DNA of 64,000 nt from Prinia subflava (Eukaryota; Chordata; Aves; Passeriformes; Cisticolidae). Positions within the stretch are counted from its first letter, which is position 1; each line of letters starts with the position of its first letter. Shown piece after piece: positions 1 through 12,744 of this stretch. Below the pieces are notes generated by a model. The model saw only the letters and a program-made list of their open reading frames with translations, ran no database searches and was not told the origin of the DNA. Location of the stretch: the NCBI RefSeq assembly GCF_021018805.1, contig NC_086247.1, positions 88,086,140 to 88,150,139 on the forward strand, written 5' to 3'. Both the position numbers and the translations under genes were made by a program.

Positions 1-1947
1 TAAGAGAACAAGACAGCTCTGGAATACCACATACTCCAAACTAAGGATGGAGTAATTTCATTTTTTGTGATAAAGAATAGAATTGATGGTTTTCAGTAGT
101 ACCAAAATATTATTACAAAAGACGCTCAAACAGCAACTTGGACTCTTGTTACTTCCCTAACTATTTTCATCCTCACTTAATTGGACAGTTTTAATTCTGA
201 ATAATATCCAAAAAAGAGCTATGCATATTTAAAATTCAGTGTTTCAGATCCAAAAGTGTTACAGGAGAAAACCTTAGCATTCTGCTGATATCAAGTACCA
301 AACCTAACTTCAGTCCAGTCCTATTTTCCAATACAACATTGGCCATATTCCCTGTGCTGAGCCCCAGAGGAAACCACAAAGTTTCCTTAGGTCACCTAAG
401 GATGTAGCAAGTAAAGGAAATACTCAGTTATGTCTTCCGATATTTTGAACAATCCGCCTAAAGAACTTACTCCTGCCATTGGAAACAGAGGAAAGATGTT
501 TTGCAGTTTAATCTATATGAAGAACTTTGCAAATCTGACAAGAGATGATGATGGCACCCATGAGGGTGGAGTTTCACATTTTCGTGATATCCTAGATCTG
601 CAATTTAGCAAGCCAACGGAATGACTGCATTAAGAATTAGTTCTTCATAATCTTACTGCAACATTTACTAAGTTTTTTAGTGAAATCTGCCAAATTTTAA
701 TGTATATTGACTGCACAGAAACAAATTGGAACCGCCAAGAGATGGTTCTTCTTATTGATAGAATATATCTTTATTAAGTGTGACTACCTTTTAAAAGAAT
801 GCCTCAACAAGGCATTATTCAAAAGCAGTTAAAGGCCACTGAATAGAACTTTGGCAGACCAGTGATGGCATTTTGAAATCTTTCTCAAAGAAATTCCAAG
901 CCTAAGGTATTAAACACACATATGGCTAAGCACATATTATAAGACACCTTTGCAGAAACTGTGTGCTCCAAAGTGTGAATTCAGTGTTAGCATTATGTAG
1001 GCACAGTTCAATACACACAGAGACTAAACTTTCACAGATCCTACAAGCAAAAGCAAATCCAGCAGTCTTTCATCCTATGGCAATAACACATTGCTCTCTT
1101 TTCTAGGGAAAGCTTTCATAACCCACCAACTACCAGGCTGAATGGACATCAGCTGAGTGACCATGGCATTCATCTTTTGGTCACTTTCATTCTTCAGCCA
1201 TACTTTACAAAGCAGTTCAAACTGGATTTAAAAAAAAAATGACTGAGAGAAATGTAATCAACTTATAGTTTTACAAACACATCTCAAGGCTTTTCAGTAA
1301 AATTTGGCTTCTGTGCAAGCTCGCAGTACAATGACTAGATGGAGTTCTTCTTTTGAAGTTTTGTTTAAGAAAATTCTCCCAGGCTAAGACCCAGTAAGTT
1401 GCAGTTTAGCCTGGAGCAAATTTTTACAACCAAGTTATAAACCCCTGGAATAGGAGTTCATAATGGAAACAGCTGCTCAACCCTCACTGTAGCGGGTGCA
1501 AGTATAATAAAAACTGCAGGAGCTCACATTAACAATGGCGTCCCCTTACACTCTTTCCTGTTACCCATCCATTAAACAAGCAACACTGCTTAATAGAAGG
1601 AAAGGCAACAAGCTTTCCCTCTTTTCCCTACAACCCAGCTTCTTTCCCTCAACAACCAGCTAAGCAATTTATAGGTGACAAAGAATACACTCCCCAGTGT
1701 CCAGGTCTCTTTCAGCAGGGCATGCTTAGGGTAAGCTCCCAACACCGACATTACGCACCAGTGACACATCATTGTACTTCATCCCAGGCAAGTACTTCAG
1801 GTTACAGGATGCACAAATATTACACAGGACACATATCTGACAGCCTGATACTTGTGCTGGGCAATTCCCACTGAATCTCACCCCCAGCACAGCACTTCAT
1901 TCCTTTACCACCCTCTGGGTGATACTCGCAGCATTTTCATACACAGT
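1..1947. other. Anonymous AT-rich non-coding DNA
   Basis: No repeat, exon or RNA gene is recognisable here. The open frames at 430-624 and 1590-1772 are short, resemble no family, and lack splice context. The right edge is the 3' end of a CR1 element. It is probably intron or intergenic sequence. Confidence 0.6.
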
Positions 1948-2230
1948 TCATAGAATCATAGAATAGTTTGGGTTGGAAGAGACCATAAATATCACCTGGT
2001 TCCAACTTTGCTGCCATGGGCAGGGACACCATACAACAGACCAGGTTGCTCAAAGCCCCATCCAATCTGGTCTCGAACACTGCCAGGGATGGGGCATCCA
2101 CAGTTTCTCTGAGCAGTCTGCTCCAGTGTCTTACCACCCTTATAGCAGAGAATTTCTTTCTAATAACTCATCTAAACTGACCTGTCAATTTAAAGCCACT
2201 GACCCTTGCCCTCTCTTTCCATTTTGGGTG
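1948..2230 (-). mobile_element. CR1 LINE 3' fragment
   Basis: The plus strand opens with TCATAGAATCATAGAATAG, the reverse complement of the repeated octamer-type 3' end of avian CR1 non-LTR retrotransposons, so the element lies on the minus strand. It is followed by the CR1 signature of a 'GGTTGGAAGAGACC' box, a 'CAGGGACACC' box and a segment that on the minus strand translates to VRHWSRLLRETVDAPSLAVF, the degenerate C-terminus of CR1 ORF2 (reverse-transcriptase protein). The full element is about 4.5 kb in the family. This copy is severely 5' truncated, as most are, and encodes no functional protein. The left boundary is sharp and the right boundary (about 2230) is approximate. Confidence 0.95.
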
Positions 2231-3569
2231 TTGCTTCAGAGGATTATAAGAGCCAAAGAAATGCATTGCAGAGTGTGGGTGTGCAGCGCAAGCCCTACAC
2301 TATAACCATGTCGCTCTCTTTCCCTAAGATGGCTCTTAACTTTCCTAGCACTGCTTTCTCTACCTTGTCTCCTCTTTTTGGCAGGTTATGAAAAGAATTA
2401 TTCTTGAGTTCCTGTACTCCTTGGGGACACTGGTCCCCCAAGCTGCAGATTCTGAGAGTGAAACACAGTAACAGTTGAGGGACAACCCCTGACCCCACCT
2501 CCCAAGCTGGGATGACATCGGGCTAAAAGGCTACACAAACAGGTATCAAAAACCCACCAGGAGTTTACAATGACAGCAGCATCCCTTTGGACAAGTTTTT
2601 TCCTTCCTTTTAACTAACAGGATTTTTTTTTCTAGTATTTACCAGTGAGCAGTATATTAAGCATATTGTGTCTCTCAAAGACACAATAGGACTGTCCCCC
2701 ACCTACCCCAAACACTTCACTCCACAGCCAAAGCACCTGTGCAACCAGGTATTGGAATCTGTGTGAAGGGCAAACCCAAAGCTTTCTACAGAAGCTTACT
2801 TTTCAATGCAGCTAGGCTCAGGAGAGAGCTATCAATAATATTGATTTGCAACAGAAATGTTGTTAGAAAGCGGGCAACTTGAAAGAAAGGAAAGGCACTG
2901 CCTCCACAAGAAAGGAGAAGGGAGAGATCAAAGCTTGGGATGTTAAACAGAACTTGGAAAAAGCACGCTTGGTCTTATTTCCTGTATCCCTGTAGGTTTA
3001 TGTAGGGACTGTCACAGAAAAGGATACAAATCCCATCTCCATAGCCACAGTCTATCTGCAAACAGGCACCTCAGACAGCCTAGTTAGAGGCAAGAACTGA
3101 GTGGCTACAGGTTTATTAAAATTATTCTTCCTGCCAAAAAGAAACCTTGTCTTCTGAGACTCACAAGCCAGTAGCCCTCCAGACTCACAGTCTCTACCTG
3201 CAGGAATTGCGTGTAGGATCTGCCCAAACATTTTTTCTGTAAATAAGTATAAATTCTCAATCTTGGTAATGGCAGTAGTGTCTTGTTTACACATGACATC
3301 AGCATAGCTAAAGGATTTTCTCCTCTGCATGTGATCAAGCAAGAAATAAAGCATAGTTCTTAAATATTGAATACTTAATTAAGAAACAAACCTACCTTTG
3401 AAGTCAAGTGAATGTAGGAAAGAAATATTATGGAAAGTGGTTTTGGTATCACGTACTTTCACAAGAAGTCTGAAGAAAACACAAACATCACAAGGGCACA
3501 TGTTAAAGAGGATGGGGCCAGACTCTCTCCCCAGTGAGCAGTGACAGGAAAAGGGGAAGTGTGCACAAA
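2231..3569. other. Anonymous non-coding DNA between two CR1 copies
   Basis: No family is recognised. Overlapping minus-strand frames at 3052-3354 look like chance: they overlap each other in different frames and contain nothing domain-like. Confidence 0.55.
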
Positions 3570-3799
3570 GTAAAACATAAGAAGTTTCATCTCAATATGA
3601 GGAAACATTTCTTTGAGGGGAACAGAGCACTGGAACAGGCTTCCCAGAGAGGCTGTGGAGTCTCTTCCTCTGGAGATATTCAAAACCTACCTGGACATGT
3701 TCCTGTGTAACCTGCTCTAGCTGACCCTGCTGCAGCAGGGGTGTTGAACTAGATGGTCTCCAGAAGTCCCCTCTAACCCCAACCATTCTGTGATCCTGA
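3570..3799 (+). mobile_element. CR1 LINE 3' fragment
   Basis: The segment runs in CR1 sense orientation. An 'AAGTTTCATCTCAATATGAGG' type start leads into 'GGAACAGGCTTCCCAGAGAGG' and 'CTGTGGAGTCTC', then a 'GATGGTCTCCAGAAGTCCC' box, and it ends at CCATTCTGTGATCCTG, matching the 3' terminus of CR1. It covers the last part of ORF2 plus the short 3' UTR. The copy is 5' truncated and cannot move. Insertion-site duplications are not apparent, as is usual for this family. Confidence 0.93.
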
Positions 3800-6700
3800 A
3801 CAAGGACCTGTAACACTTCCTTAAGCACAGGCAGAGGAGAAACACTCAGGACAAAATTCTCAGATTGATAAAACTGAATGATTCACCTTCCTAAATGGAA
3901 GCAAGCTGCAGAGTTTATGATTTATCTAAATTATGGTGGAGCCATTAGTCTCTGGCAGAGGAGCTCTTGCCCTGAAGAGTTAACAAGGCCAGCAAGGCTC
4001 CTTCCCATTGCATCACGTACCAATTCTGTTTCTCACACCAGACTTTGCCAGTACTGTCACCATATCATACAATCTAATAAGGCACAAGATGCCAGCAGAT
4101 AATGTTTCTGTTGTAGGCTAAGGACTAACATTGCTGGTTTTGGTAACTGTAGCTCAATGCAACACACCCACTTGTTTCCTTCTAAGGACCCCAAGCACCC
4201 ACATCTGGGCACTATCTTCAAAATTAACGTTAAACAGAGACCACATTTTCCAAAGGGAAAGAAGGCCTGCCCTCCCCAGCAGAAATGTGGATGCAGAAGC
4301 TCCTCTGACTTCTCCCAGGGCAGACAAGGTCAAGTCATTGTCCTGATGTTCTTTCCCTGATCTTGTGGTTCCCTCCTGGCTCAGGGGGGAACTAGAATAG
4401 AGAGGACTTGCCTACATAGCTGAAAGCATTAATTTTCCCTAGCTTTTCATGAACATCAAGGTTATTAATCCTATTTCTTCATTTTGATCAGACTGGCTTT
4501 CCCCTCTACAGCAGCAGTAGTGCACACCAGTAGGAAAACACAAGATTTCTCACAGCTCTTTTCAGTTTCAAAAGAATAAAAATGATGCCTCATCCAAGCT
4601 AGCATATAAACCCATGGCTTTTTATAGATGGCTGATGGGTCACTATGCAAATTACACTGAAATCTAACAGAGCAAATTATTGACTGTCATCATTAATGGT
4701 AAAGTACTCAACAGCAAAAGACTATCACCTTGAATTAATGTCATGAGTTAATATTTTTAAATGTAGTATATTTCATATAGATAGGATCATTTTCCCTCGA
4801 CAGACATCTAGGAGGGAGGTGCTTGGATCTTTCTACAGCTAAAAAGAGGCCCTATTTTAAAGCTTGGTAGAAGTCCTACTTTTGAACCTGTATCTATTCA
4901 GTCAAGTTCACAGAAACCTTTTTTGACAGGGAAAAGTCCATGGGACCCAGGAAGAAAAGCTGAAACTCTCAAACTGCATTTTTACAGGATTAACAAACAA
5001 GCTGGTCACATCACCTCCCTGGCAAGTTTACCAAGAGCAGTAGATGTTCATGATTTTAAAAGAAAATTTTCCCAACAGTAAGCTTCTTTCCCTACTAATT
5101 TAAGTAGCAGTAAACATAAACCACAAAAAGACATGCTCACCCTTCAAACTAGACACATCATGGATAAGAAATAAAGGCTCTTTGTATTTCCAACTGACAA
5201 AAGAAACAGAGAATAATCTAGGAAAATTGATAGAATCTGCCAGATAGGTGTTAAATTAGGCCCAAAAATCCTACCAGGTAAGTGACTTCTGCAATTGTAC
5301 CAAATGAGCATACAGGCTGTATCTACAACCATGTCTCCAAGCCCCCCAAACTCTGATGATCCCATCAGCCATCTCACTGGTTAACAACAGAAATTCTCCC
5401 GTCAGAAGAAATGCTGTGCAATTTGCCTGATCAGGCCCCATGCAGCCACACAACTTAGCTGTCAAACACTGAGCACTTACAGTAAACCACTGGTAATTAA
5501 CTCGTGGAGTAAAGGAGGAATTAAGCTGCTGCAAAATCCAACAGTACAAATGCAGGAGAAAATCATAACCTCATTGCAGATGCTGTATTAGGCATCAAGG
5601 ACTCTGCATTTGCCCAAGTATGTTATTCAGTCGGGCTATTGCTTTGAATAATAATGAGCTATTTTCTAGTAAAATGCACCATATCTCAAGAGGACCTGAT
5701 CTGGAGTGATGCTGAGGACTTGGTGCCCAGCTACTCTCAGTGGAAGCTGGGTGAACGTTGTATCTCTGGATTTGGCCAGTGACAGAGACCTGATGAGACA
5801 TTCAGCACAAGACAAAAAATTGATTTGTTTTGTAAAGCAGAAAAAGGAAAAGAAAAAAGGGGATTTTTTTTTTTTGGCAGACCAATAGCTAACATGGCAC
5901 CAGTGGGACTGATCCTTTATATGCTGCTATAGGTGTTTTTGATGCAGCATTCAATGTAAAATGGCAGTCTAAAACCTACATAAACCTCTTCTTCATATTG
6001 CTGCTTAAAGCACAACTGAACACAGGCACACACCCACACCTCCTCTAGACAGCAGATTACTGCAGAACCTTTCTGTATATTAAACCAAGTGTAAAGACTC
6101 ATTCCAGGAGTTGGGAGTTTACCCAAGTTTTACTACTTAAACTACTTAAACTGAAATGCTTGCAGCCTCAAATTTAAATAACAAAATTCCTCTGGAAGTT
6201 TCAATGAGAGAGCACAAGATTACAAACATTTAGTCCAACCTTTTATATAATACAGGGATTTCCTGTACAGTCTCAGGTGTAGAAATGATTTCCAGGGTTT
6301 GTTTCTTTAAGGAAAATCTTGAGAAAAATTTTCATTTGTTTGACAGTGTGGTAAACCACAACCTCCCTTTTCACTAAGTATTTGGAAAACCTGCCTCAGT
6401 GGCTTGCATATTACCAAATCCAGATAATTAGAAACAACATCTAGTAGTTTTGATAATCCCCCAGTCAGTTTAAAATAAAATGGCTCAATTGATGTGATTT
6501 GCTGTCTGATTTTTGTTCTAAAACATAAGGTGTTCCTCAGAAAACTGAGAAGGCATAAAACCCTCTAGGAAGACCCCAGTCAGGGGGCAGCTCAAAGTTG
6601 GAATATCTACAGTTACTCCAAACTTCTAACATCGTAACACTGTAGTGTAGTGCAAAAAATACAGACATTACATACATGTTTAAAGATACCATCTTTCCAA

Positions 6701-8017
6701 AGAAAAGATGAAATATTTTGAAAAACCTCCCATCCACTAGCTGTCACTGCTGGTGTTTTGGTGGCTTGTGTCTCACCAACAAAAAAAAAATCAGTTTCGC
6801 ACTTACCTTATTTTCAAGTGTTTGTTTGCAGTTCAGTTATGTGAAGATTTTCTCTTTGGCACTTTATTCCATCCCATTTCCTTAAAATTCTGTTTGTCTC
6901 TTAGGCAATGTTTTACTCCAGTGAGAAGCATGGCCAGCTGTCCAATGTCAATGGACTTCTCCTACAGGTCAAATAAGCATGTGACCCTTAGCAACAGTTT
7001 TGCTGGTATGTAAGTGTTCTAAACACATGGAAATTATGTTATGGGTGCTCAACTTGAAGAATTACTAAACTCATAATGCTATTTCTTCTTAGCAACCCAC
7101 TCTAGAGAAAAACTCTCTGAATTTCTCTTTACCAATCACATCATTATCATAATGAATTCATGTCCTAAAGACATTGCATTAAAGGAACAGCTAGAGCTGA
7201 ATTCACAGATTTTGCACAATACTAGCCCACTCATAAGACTCAGCCTTATGCTCAAAATATTCATTTTCAGTGAAGCCTCGAGGAAAGGTGTTATTCCCAG
7301 CTCCAAACACTGCTTCTCCCACTTCTACCCTCTCTTCTGGACATCTCTTGTGCTTCAAGGTCACCTGCTCAATTGTGCAGCTTACTGAACATCCTGAGTC
7401 ACTCCAGGTACATTTCCAATGTGTGCAATTAACTCTTTAGCCTTTCTCAGGCACAGCTGCATAGAGGTAATAGCTAAAACAGCCCACAAGCAATACCTTA
7501 GGATACAAGTATCCCAAAGGCCTACAAGTGAAATACAAACTCACAGTACCATATGATAAAGTGCATTCATCACAAGCTGAACCTGAAGTGTGAAATCATG
7601 CGTTTGTGCACCTAAATCTCTTTAGTTAGTAAACATCATGGTCTGAAACTACATGTGACATATGGCTGCAACATGCATGAAAAAGGCTGCCAAAACTGGA
7701 GCTGTTTGAGAAAGCAGGTCACCATCCTTCACATTCTGCTGCCTCACTAGCACCAGTGCTGCTCACAGCCCAGGCCACAGGAACTTACACTGGCTCAGTA
7801 AAAACAGTGCCCAGAACAACCTGCTCACTATGAGCTTCACAAGCCAATGAGCACAAAAAATCCACAGAGAGAAATCTCAGACATTCCCCCACACCTCCAC
7901 ATGAAATGCTGTGCTCTTTCAAATCCCTTGCTGGGCAGCTGCACATCCTGGGATTCTCCTGCCATGTTCACTCCCACCCACCTTCCTGGCTCATCTGCCG
8001 CTGCAGGGCATCCGCAA
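3800..8017. other. Long anonymous non-coding stretch
   Basis: No gene or clear repeat is seen over about 4.2 kb. A consensus-like donor (CAG|GTAAGT at 5278) exists, but all three frames of the sequence before it, back to the nearest plausible acceptor, contain stops, so any exon there would be non-coding. A minus-strand donor (AAG|GTAAGT, near 6805) lacks a good acceptor. The T-run at 5866-5876 and the A-run near 6780 are ordinary low complexity. Confidence 0.5.
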
Positions 8018-8220
8018 AGCGGTACATGCTGCACTGCCAGCAGTGCACTGATGACACCCAGCTCTCCATCTCCTTCCCTCCTGACCCAGACACAGCTGCT
8101 GGCAACCTCAAACAATGTCTGGCAGAAATTGGTTCCTGGAAGAAAGCCAGCTGGCTGCTGCTCAACCTGGACAAGGCAGAAATAATGCTAATCAGCAGGG
8201 GGAAGCGCTTTGAGGGCCTG
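8018..8220 (+). mobile_element. Degraded LINE reverse-transcriptase fragment (L2/CR1-L3-like)
   Basis: In the frame starting near 8020 the translation contains CQQCTDDTQLSISFPPDPDT, followed by a leucine-rich block ending LLLNLDKAEIMLISR. The order (aromatic-Ala-Asp-Asp box, then TQL, then FPPDP, then a conserved 'LNPDKTE' helix) is that of the palm domain of L2-like or L3-like LINE reverse transcriptases. This differs from the avian CR1 version, whose catalytic box is usually followed by TKL. The YADD box at 8044-8055 is mutated to C-T-D-D, so the enzyme would be dead. The frame remains open well beyond the match (7906-8310), but sequence outside 8018-8220 is not recognisably LINE. It is probably an old relic. 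Confidence 0.72.
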
Positions 8221-9038
8221 GTAAAATTCATAAGTGCTCCATCAGCTGAGGGCATTTATCTGGCCATCATCCTAAGCAGTCTACAATGCAACAATCAGGT
8301 TGGGAATTAACTTCCTACAACCTCACCAAAAGATCCACTCACTCTTTGTTAAATACCTGCTTCATTTTGAAAGACCTCAACATCTTTCCTTTGACTCTGA
8401 AAACTGCCCTGGGAGCCTACATAGATAGCAAGGAGTGCCACTTCTGGTCCTCTTCTGGTCAGCAAACCAAAACAATTACAAGCTTGTTCCCTGGTGTCTT
8501 GCACATCCATCATTTTATAGCATAACTCATCTGGAAAAATGATAGTCACTTCTAAAAGTGACAGTCACTGATGCTTCAGATAAAACTTCGAAAGCAATTT
8601 ACACCCCACCTCTGAAAAGGAGCAGCTTGGTTATCTTAAAAATCAAGCAATGTGACCAGGTCATTTCCTCGGTTGAGTCCAAGGATTTTAGGTAGATGAT
8701 GAGCAACATGCATTATGACAGATGATCTTTTATTTAAGACAATTCATGCTTCTCAGTTCTATCTTTATAAGGGACCAACAAGTCTGCATTAAAATTCCCA
8801 GCATTTTGCAAGGGGTAATAACTCAGTGACTTAATTTCCTCATTCAGTAGCAAGACATTAATATTTTGAAATCCTAGAAGCAAGAAGAAATGTAACACCT
8901 CAGTTTGTTACCACAAAATGAAGACGAGAATTGACAATATTGTATTTTATCTTTGAACTGCACATCTGAAGCAGGCTTTGGGGGTATCTTTCTAGGCCAT
9001 GCTGATCATTCAAATCCTACGAGAAACTTCTTTTTTTT
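8221..9038. other. Non-coding DNA, possible further LINE decay
   Basis: This follows the reverse-transcriptase relic. The frame at 8286-8525 might be more of the same element, but no conserved block is recognised, so it is left unassigned. A T-run just before 9040 abuts the next CR1. Confidence 0.4.
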
Positions 9039-9500
9039 CACAGAACGGGTCAGGTTGGAAGGGACCACAGTGGGTCATCTGGTCCAACCACCCTGCTCAA
9101 GCAGGGTCACCCCAGAGCACTTAGCACAGGATTGCATTCAGATAGTTCCTGAATTTCTCCAGTAAGGGAGACTCCACAACCTCTCCAGGCAATCTGCTCC
9201 AGTGCTCGGTCACCTGCACAGTCAAGAGGTTCTTCCTCATATTCAGGTGGAACTTCCTGGGCATCAGTTGCTGCCCACTGCCTCTTGTGCTATTGCTGGG
9301 CACCACTCAGAAGAGCCTGGTTACAGCCTCTTGGCACCCTCCCTTCAGATACTGATAGACATTGATAAAGTGGACTCTCAGTTGCCTCTTCTTGAGGCTG
9401 AACAGGACCAGCTTCCTTAGCCTGTCCTCATAAGAGAGATGTTCCAGTCCCCTCATCACCTCTTTTGCCCTCCACTGGACCCACTCTCTATGAGTGGAAC
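9039..9500 (-). mobile_element. CR1 LINE fragment, longer 3' copy
   Basis: The plus strand shows the CR1 antisense order: a 'CAGGTTGGAAGGGACC' box, 'TCTGGTCCAACC', a 'CTGCTCAAGCAGGGTCACC' box, 'GACTCCACAACCTCTCCAGGC', 'CTTCCTCATATTCAGGTGGAAC', then 'GAGGCTGAACAGGACCAGCT' and 'CCTGTCCTCATAAGAGAG'. The minus-strand frame 9121-9306 contains HWSRLPGEVVESPLLEKF, the ORF2 C-terminal motif. The copy lacks the terminal octamers and begins at a degraded A/T-rich 3' end, so the last bases are lost or mutated. It is non-functional. Confidence 0.95.
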
Positions 9501-10149
9501 CTCTCTGTAAAGGTCAGCCTGAAGGCTCTTTTGCCACCTATTACTGGACTTGGGTTTACCCCAGAGGTACCTGACTCAACCTCTTCATTCAAGGCAACTA
9601 CACATTAAACCAGTGTTGCTTGATCCATTTACAGACTACAGTAAAAGCAGTAAAATTGTAACAGGAGGCTCCTTGCTAATGTGCAGTATTATTAGATGGT
9701 AAACCAGCTTAGCTTTGCAAACATGAGGGCAGGTAAGGTAGTTTTATGAATATGTTTTTTTTTCCTTTCTATAGGTATCTTTTGTCAAACAATCAGCTTT
9801 ACTTGTCTTTGTTGTCATCTTCAAACAGACAGTTTAGTAGGCCAGTGTTAAAGGTAGAATTTCTATTTGCTGCTTTGTATTTGTTTACAACATTTATTTG
9901 AAATAACACATATTGTTTCTACCCAGCTATGTTGAAAAAAAAAAATTAAAAAAAAATTTAAAAACCCTCCAAGTTCCACAACTTCTAAGTCTCACAGGAA
10001 TCTGGAGGCTTCTTTTTGGCCATATTGTTTTAACACTGAGCAGAGGCAATGACGTTGGTAAAAGAAGACAGGTTATGCAAGGCTGAGCAGATATCTTCAG
10101 CACAGTGTGTATGGGACAGCAGCTCTCCAGGGTAACAGACAATAGCTTC

Positions 10150-10153
<4 letters not shown>
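9501..10153. other. Non-coding DNA with an A-rich patch
   Basis: No gene is seen. An interrupted A-rich patch lies at 9934-9965. A good donor (CAG|GTAAGG at 9733) has no open exon in front of it. The remainder is anonymous. Confidence 0.5.
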
Positions 10154-10185
<32 letters not shown>

Positions 10186-10196
10186 AAAAAAAAAAA
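10154..10196. repeat. Poly(A) tract, A31-C-A11
   Basis: Thirty-one adenines run uninterrupted, then one C and eleven more adenines. No recognisable retrogene or LINE body lies immediately upstream, and no clear target-site duplication is visible. Confidence 0.95.
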
Positions 10197-10717
10197 CCAT
10201 ATAAAGGAGAAAAGCAGTGGAAACAAATTAATTTGGAATATGCAAAAAAGGATTATGAAAGAAAGCACAAACTTTCCTTCTCCGCCAAAAGAAGCGATTT
10301 GCTATGTGTACATCTTTGCCTTGTTACAGTTTATTATGGAGTTGGGTAGCTAAAAGAGAAAGAATTCAAATAAGGAGAGGCTGCAAAAAGGCTGGCTCCT
10401 ACTGTGAGCACAGGGGTGAGGAGAACATGGAATAATACATGAAAAAAGCAGCTCATTGCAACAAAGTGACTTGTTAAGCCTTCAAAGTCTGTCACCAGTG
10501 CTCCTCCAAGCAGTGTAACTGATTGCATGGCACATAGTGGGGGTTCAATGGTGTATATTTCTGACTTCCCTTTTTTAAAAGGAAACACTATACAGCCAAA
10601 ATACAACAACCTTCCACACGTACCTACATGCTGTGAACACCAAAAAGCAAATCAAGTTGCCGAGCGTGGTACATGGCAGTATAACAAGGGGTCATGGGAT
10701 GAAAGCAAGAAAGAGAA

Positions 10718-10896
10718 CATTTTAGGCTGAACATCAGGGGGAAAAGACTTTTGTTGAACTGTGAAAATGCTACATGCCCACGTTAAAAATTAGCTAGACA
10801 AAGCACTAGAAATTACTTTGTATACTACAACTCTGCACTGGCAGAGAGATGGAGCAGAACTAATTGGCCTCCGCAAAGCCTAACTTGTTATGATCC
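10718..10896 (+). mobile_element. Ancient CR1 relic
   Basis: The run 'TTTAGGCTGAACATCAGGGGG', later 'GACAAAGCACTAGAAATTA', then 'CTGCACTGGCAGAGAGATGGA' and an end near 'TTATGATCCT' follows, in order, the landmarks of the last 200 bases of old CR1 copies in sense orientation. Identity is low, with internal insertions and deletions, so this insertion is much older than the copies at 1948 or 9039. Boundaries are approximate. Confidence 0.6.
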
Positions 10897-11206
10897 TTCA
10901 TAAAAAACAGTCTACAACAGCTCTTAGATTTAACAAAGGCTTGCACTCAGAAGAGAAAATGAAACTGGGAAAGCAGAACATCTCCTTGCAAGCCTATTTC
11001 CACTGAGAGCAGCACAGCGTGGGAGGTGCAGTCATTCAAGCGCATTATGCTCTGACTTAAGTCAAGACAATCATTTACAGCAAAGAAACAGGAGTGATAC
11101 CTTTTTAGCATTTTTATCATCATGACTTTCTTAGCACACCACAGTTTGGGAAAAAAAAATAAAAAAAGTAATCTGCACATTTTCTTTGAGAAAAGAAAGA
11201 ACTCAC
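10897..11206. other. Non-coding DNA
   Basis: Nothing is recognised apart from a short A-rich interruption at about 11151-11167. Confidence 0.5.
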
Positions 11207-11337
11207 TTTGCCCATCTATAAGATCTTCTCTCATTTCCCCACCTACACATTAATCCAGGCCCCATTCCACCAAATCCAAAAGAGCCGCTGATGTCTCGGG
11301 AAGCACTGCATTCCACACATTTCATAAAATGCAATGC
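11207..11337 (-). other. Candidate internal exon, 131 nt, minus strand (unproven)
   Basis: Read on the minus strand, TCTTTCCCTCCTGCACAG is a strong pyrimidine tract and acceptor immediately before 11337, and AAA|GTGAGT is a good donor after 11207. The 131 nt between them are open in one frame (43 codons plus two bases), starting ALHFMKCVECSASRD and ending NERRSYRWA. The glycine-rich middle (GSFGFGGMGPG) matches no domain I recognise. The size is typical of a vertebrate internal exon, and two of the few CpGs nearby lie inside it. No partner exon was identified, so this may be a pseudo-exon. Confidence 0.2.
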
Positions 11338-12744
11338 CTGTGCAGGAGGGAAAGACTCAGGTTAATGATTCCATTCAGTTACAATTCAGTGGTAATTCTC
11401 TCTTTCTGACAACCACTGGCAAACCAGTAGCTGGTGCATCCTGGCCAGCAGGTCAGCGGTAAAGTAGCTCCAGGCTACCCACACCTCCTACCCAGTGCTA
11501 CTGACCTGGGATGGCCCAAGAGGGACTTATGAGCAGGCTTTTTCCTCTCCAATCTTCAAACCCCAGAACATATAGTGCAAACATGTATATGCTTATATGC
11601 TCTCCACATTGACAATGTTTTCTTTATGGACGCTCCTGGTAATAATCAGGGGATGACTTCTTGATTTCCACTGATTGCAATTTGTCACAAATACAGCAAG
11701 TAAATGTCATTGGTATGCAATTGGAGGCACATACTACATTAGGAAGAAGGGCCTGAATATCTATAACAGAGGTCATAAATAAAATGAACTAGAACATATG
11801 AAATTCCTTTCCCTGGTCTTGGCAGAGGCATATGATTTCCATTAGCAAAAGGACCACTGTAAAACTTGCTGCAGAGGAACTGATTTTCCCTTGGTAGTCC
11901 TCTTCACTATAGGTCTTCAGAATTGGTTTGCATTTTTGTTAATGTTTTCACAAAAAAAAATATATATATATAAAATATGAGAGGTTTCAACTGTGCAGAA
12001 CTGACTCCTTATGTGAAGCTAGGAAGATGTGCTTCATCTTATATTGGCTAAAATTGAATTTTTCACAGTTATGCAAACCAACAAAGCTCAGCCTGCCTAA
12101 TTCTCATGAACACACACAAGCACACCCCACAAAGTTTTAATTTGAGCAGATATTCTTCTCACCTGTTCTCAGATGCAATTACCCTACAAAATAAAGCTTC
12201 TATCTGGTGCACTTTGCATGTGTATAAGTAGTACAAGAGGTGAAAGAAATATGAATTATTCCTTAATAACTGCTGTTTGTAGGTGATAAAAAAGCATACT
12301 GCTGGCACCATTCCCCTGAAATCTTAAACCCAATCCGAGGAAAGCACTAGATAAAAAGTTGTACCTACGTGCCCATGTTAAATTTAAGAATTGGTTTAAG
12401 TACCTTCCTGAGACCAAGGCCCTGAGCAAGTGAAATATGATTTTTCTATTTAAAATATTAAAAAGATACAGGCTGCCCAAGTGTTTTACATTTCTTTTTC
12501 CTTCTTGACTTCTAATTCATTTCTGACATAGTGTTTCCTTTCAGTCTCTTGTCTGTACCATAAATCTATCTGTAATAATTCGGTACAAGTCACACTCTTT
12601 GCATGAAAATGGATCCTGCACCCTTCCCAGTCACGGCATGTGAGGTACAATGTCCATCATAAGTCATGTACAAAATATAGTTTCAGTAACTGAAATCTCT
12701 CATTCAGGCATTACATCTCATTGGGCATCCTGGTGTATCACAGA
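11338..12744. other. Anonymous non-coding DNA
   Basis: No gene or transposon is recognised. A short (AT)n stretch preceded by an A-run lies at about 11951-11974. Confidence 0.5.

Noticed and set aside
5144..5279. Coding exon ending at the perfect CAG|GTAAGT donor
   Set aside because: All three frames of the preceding sequence back to the nearest plausible acceptor contain stops.
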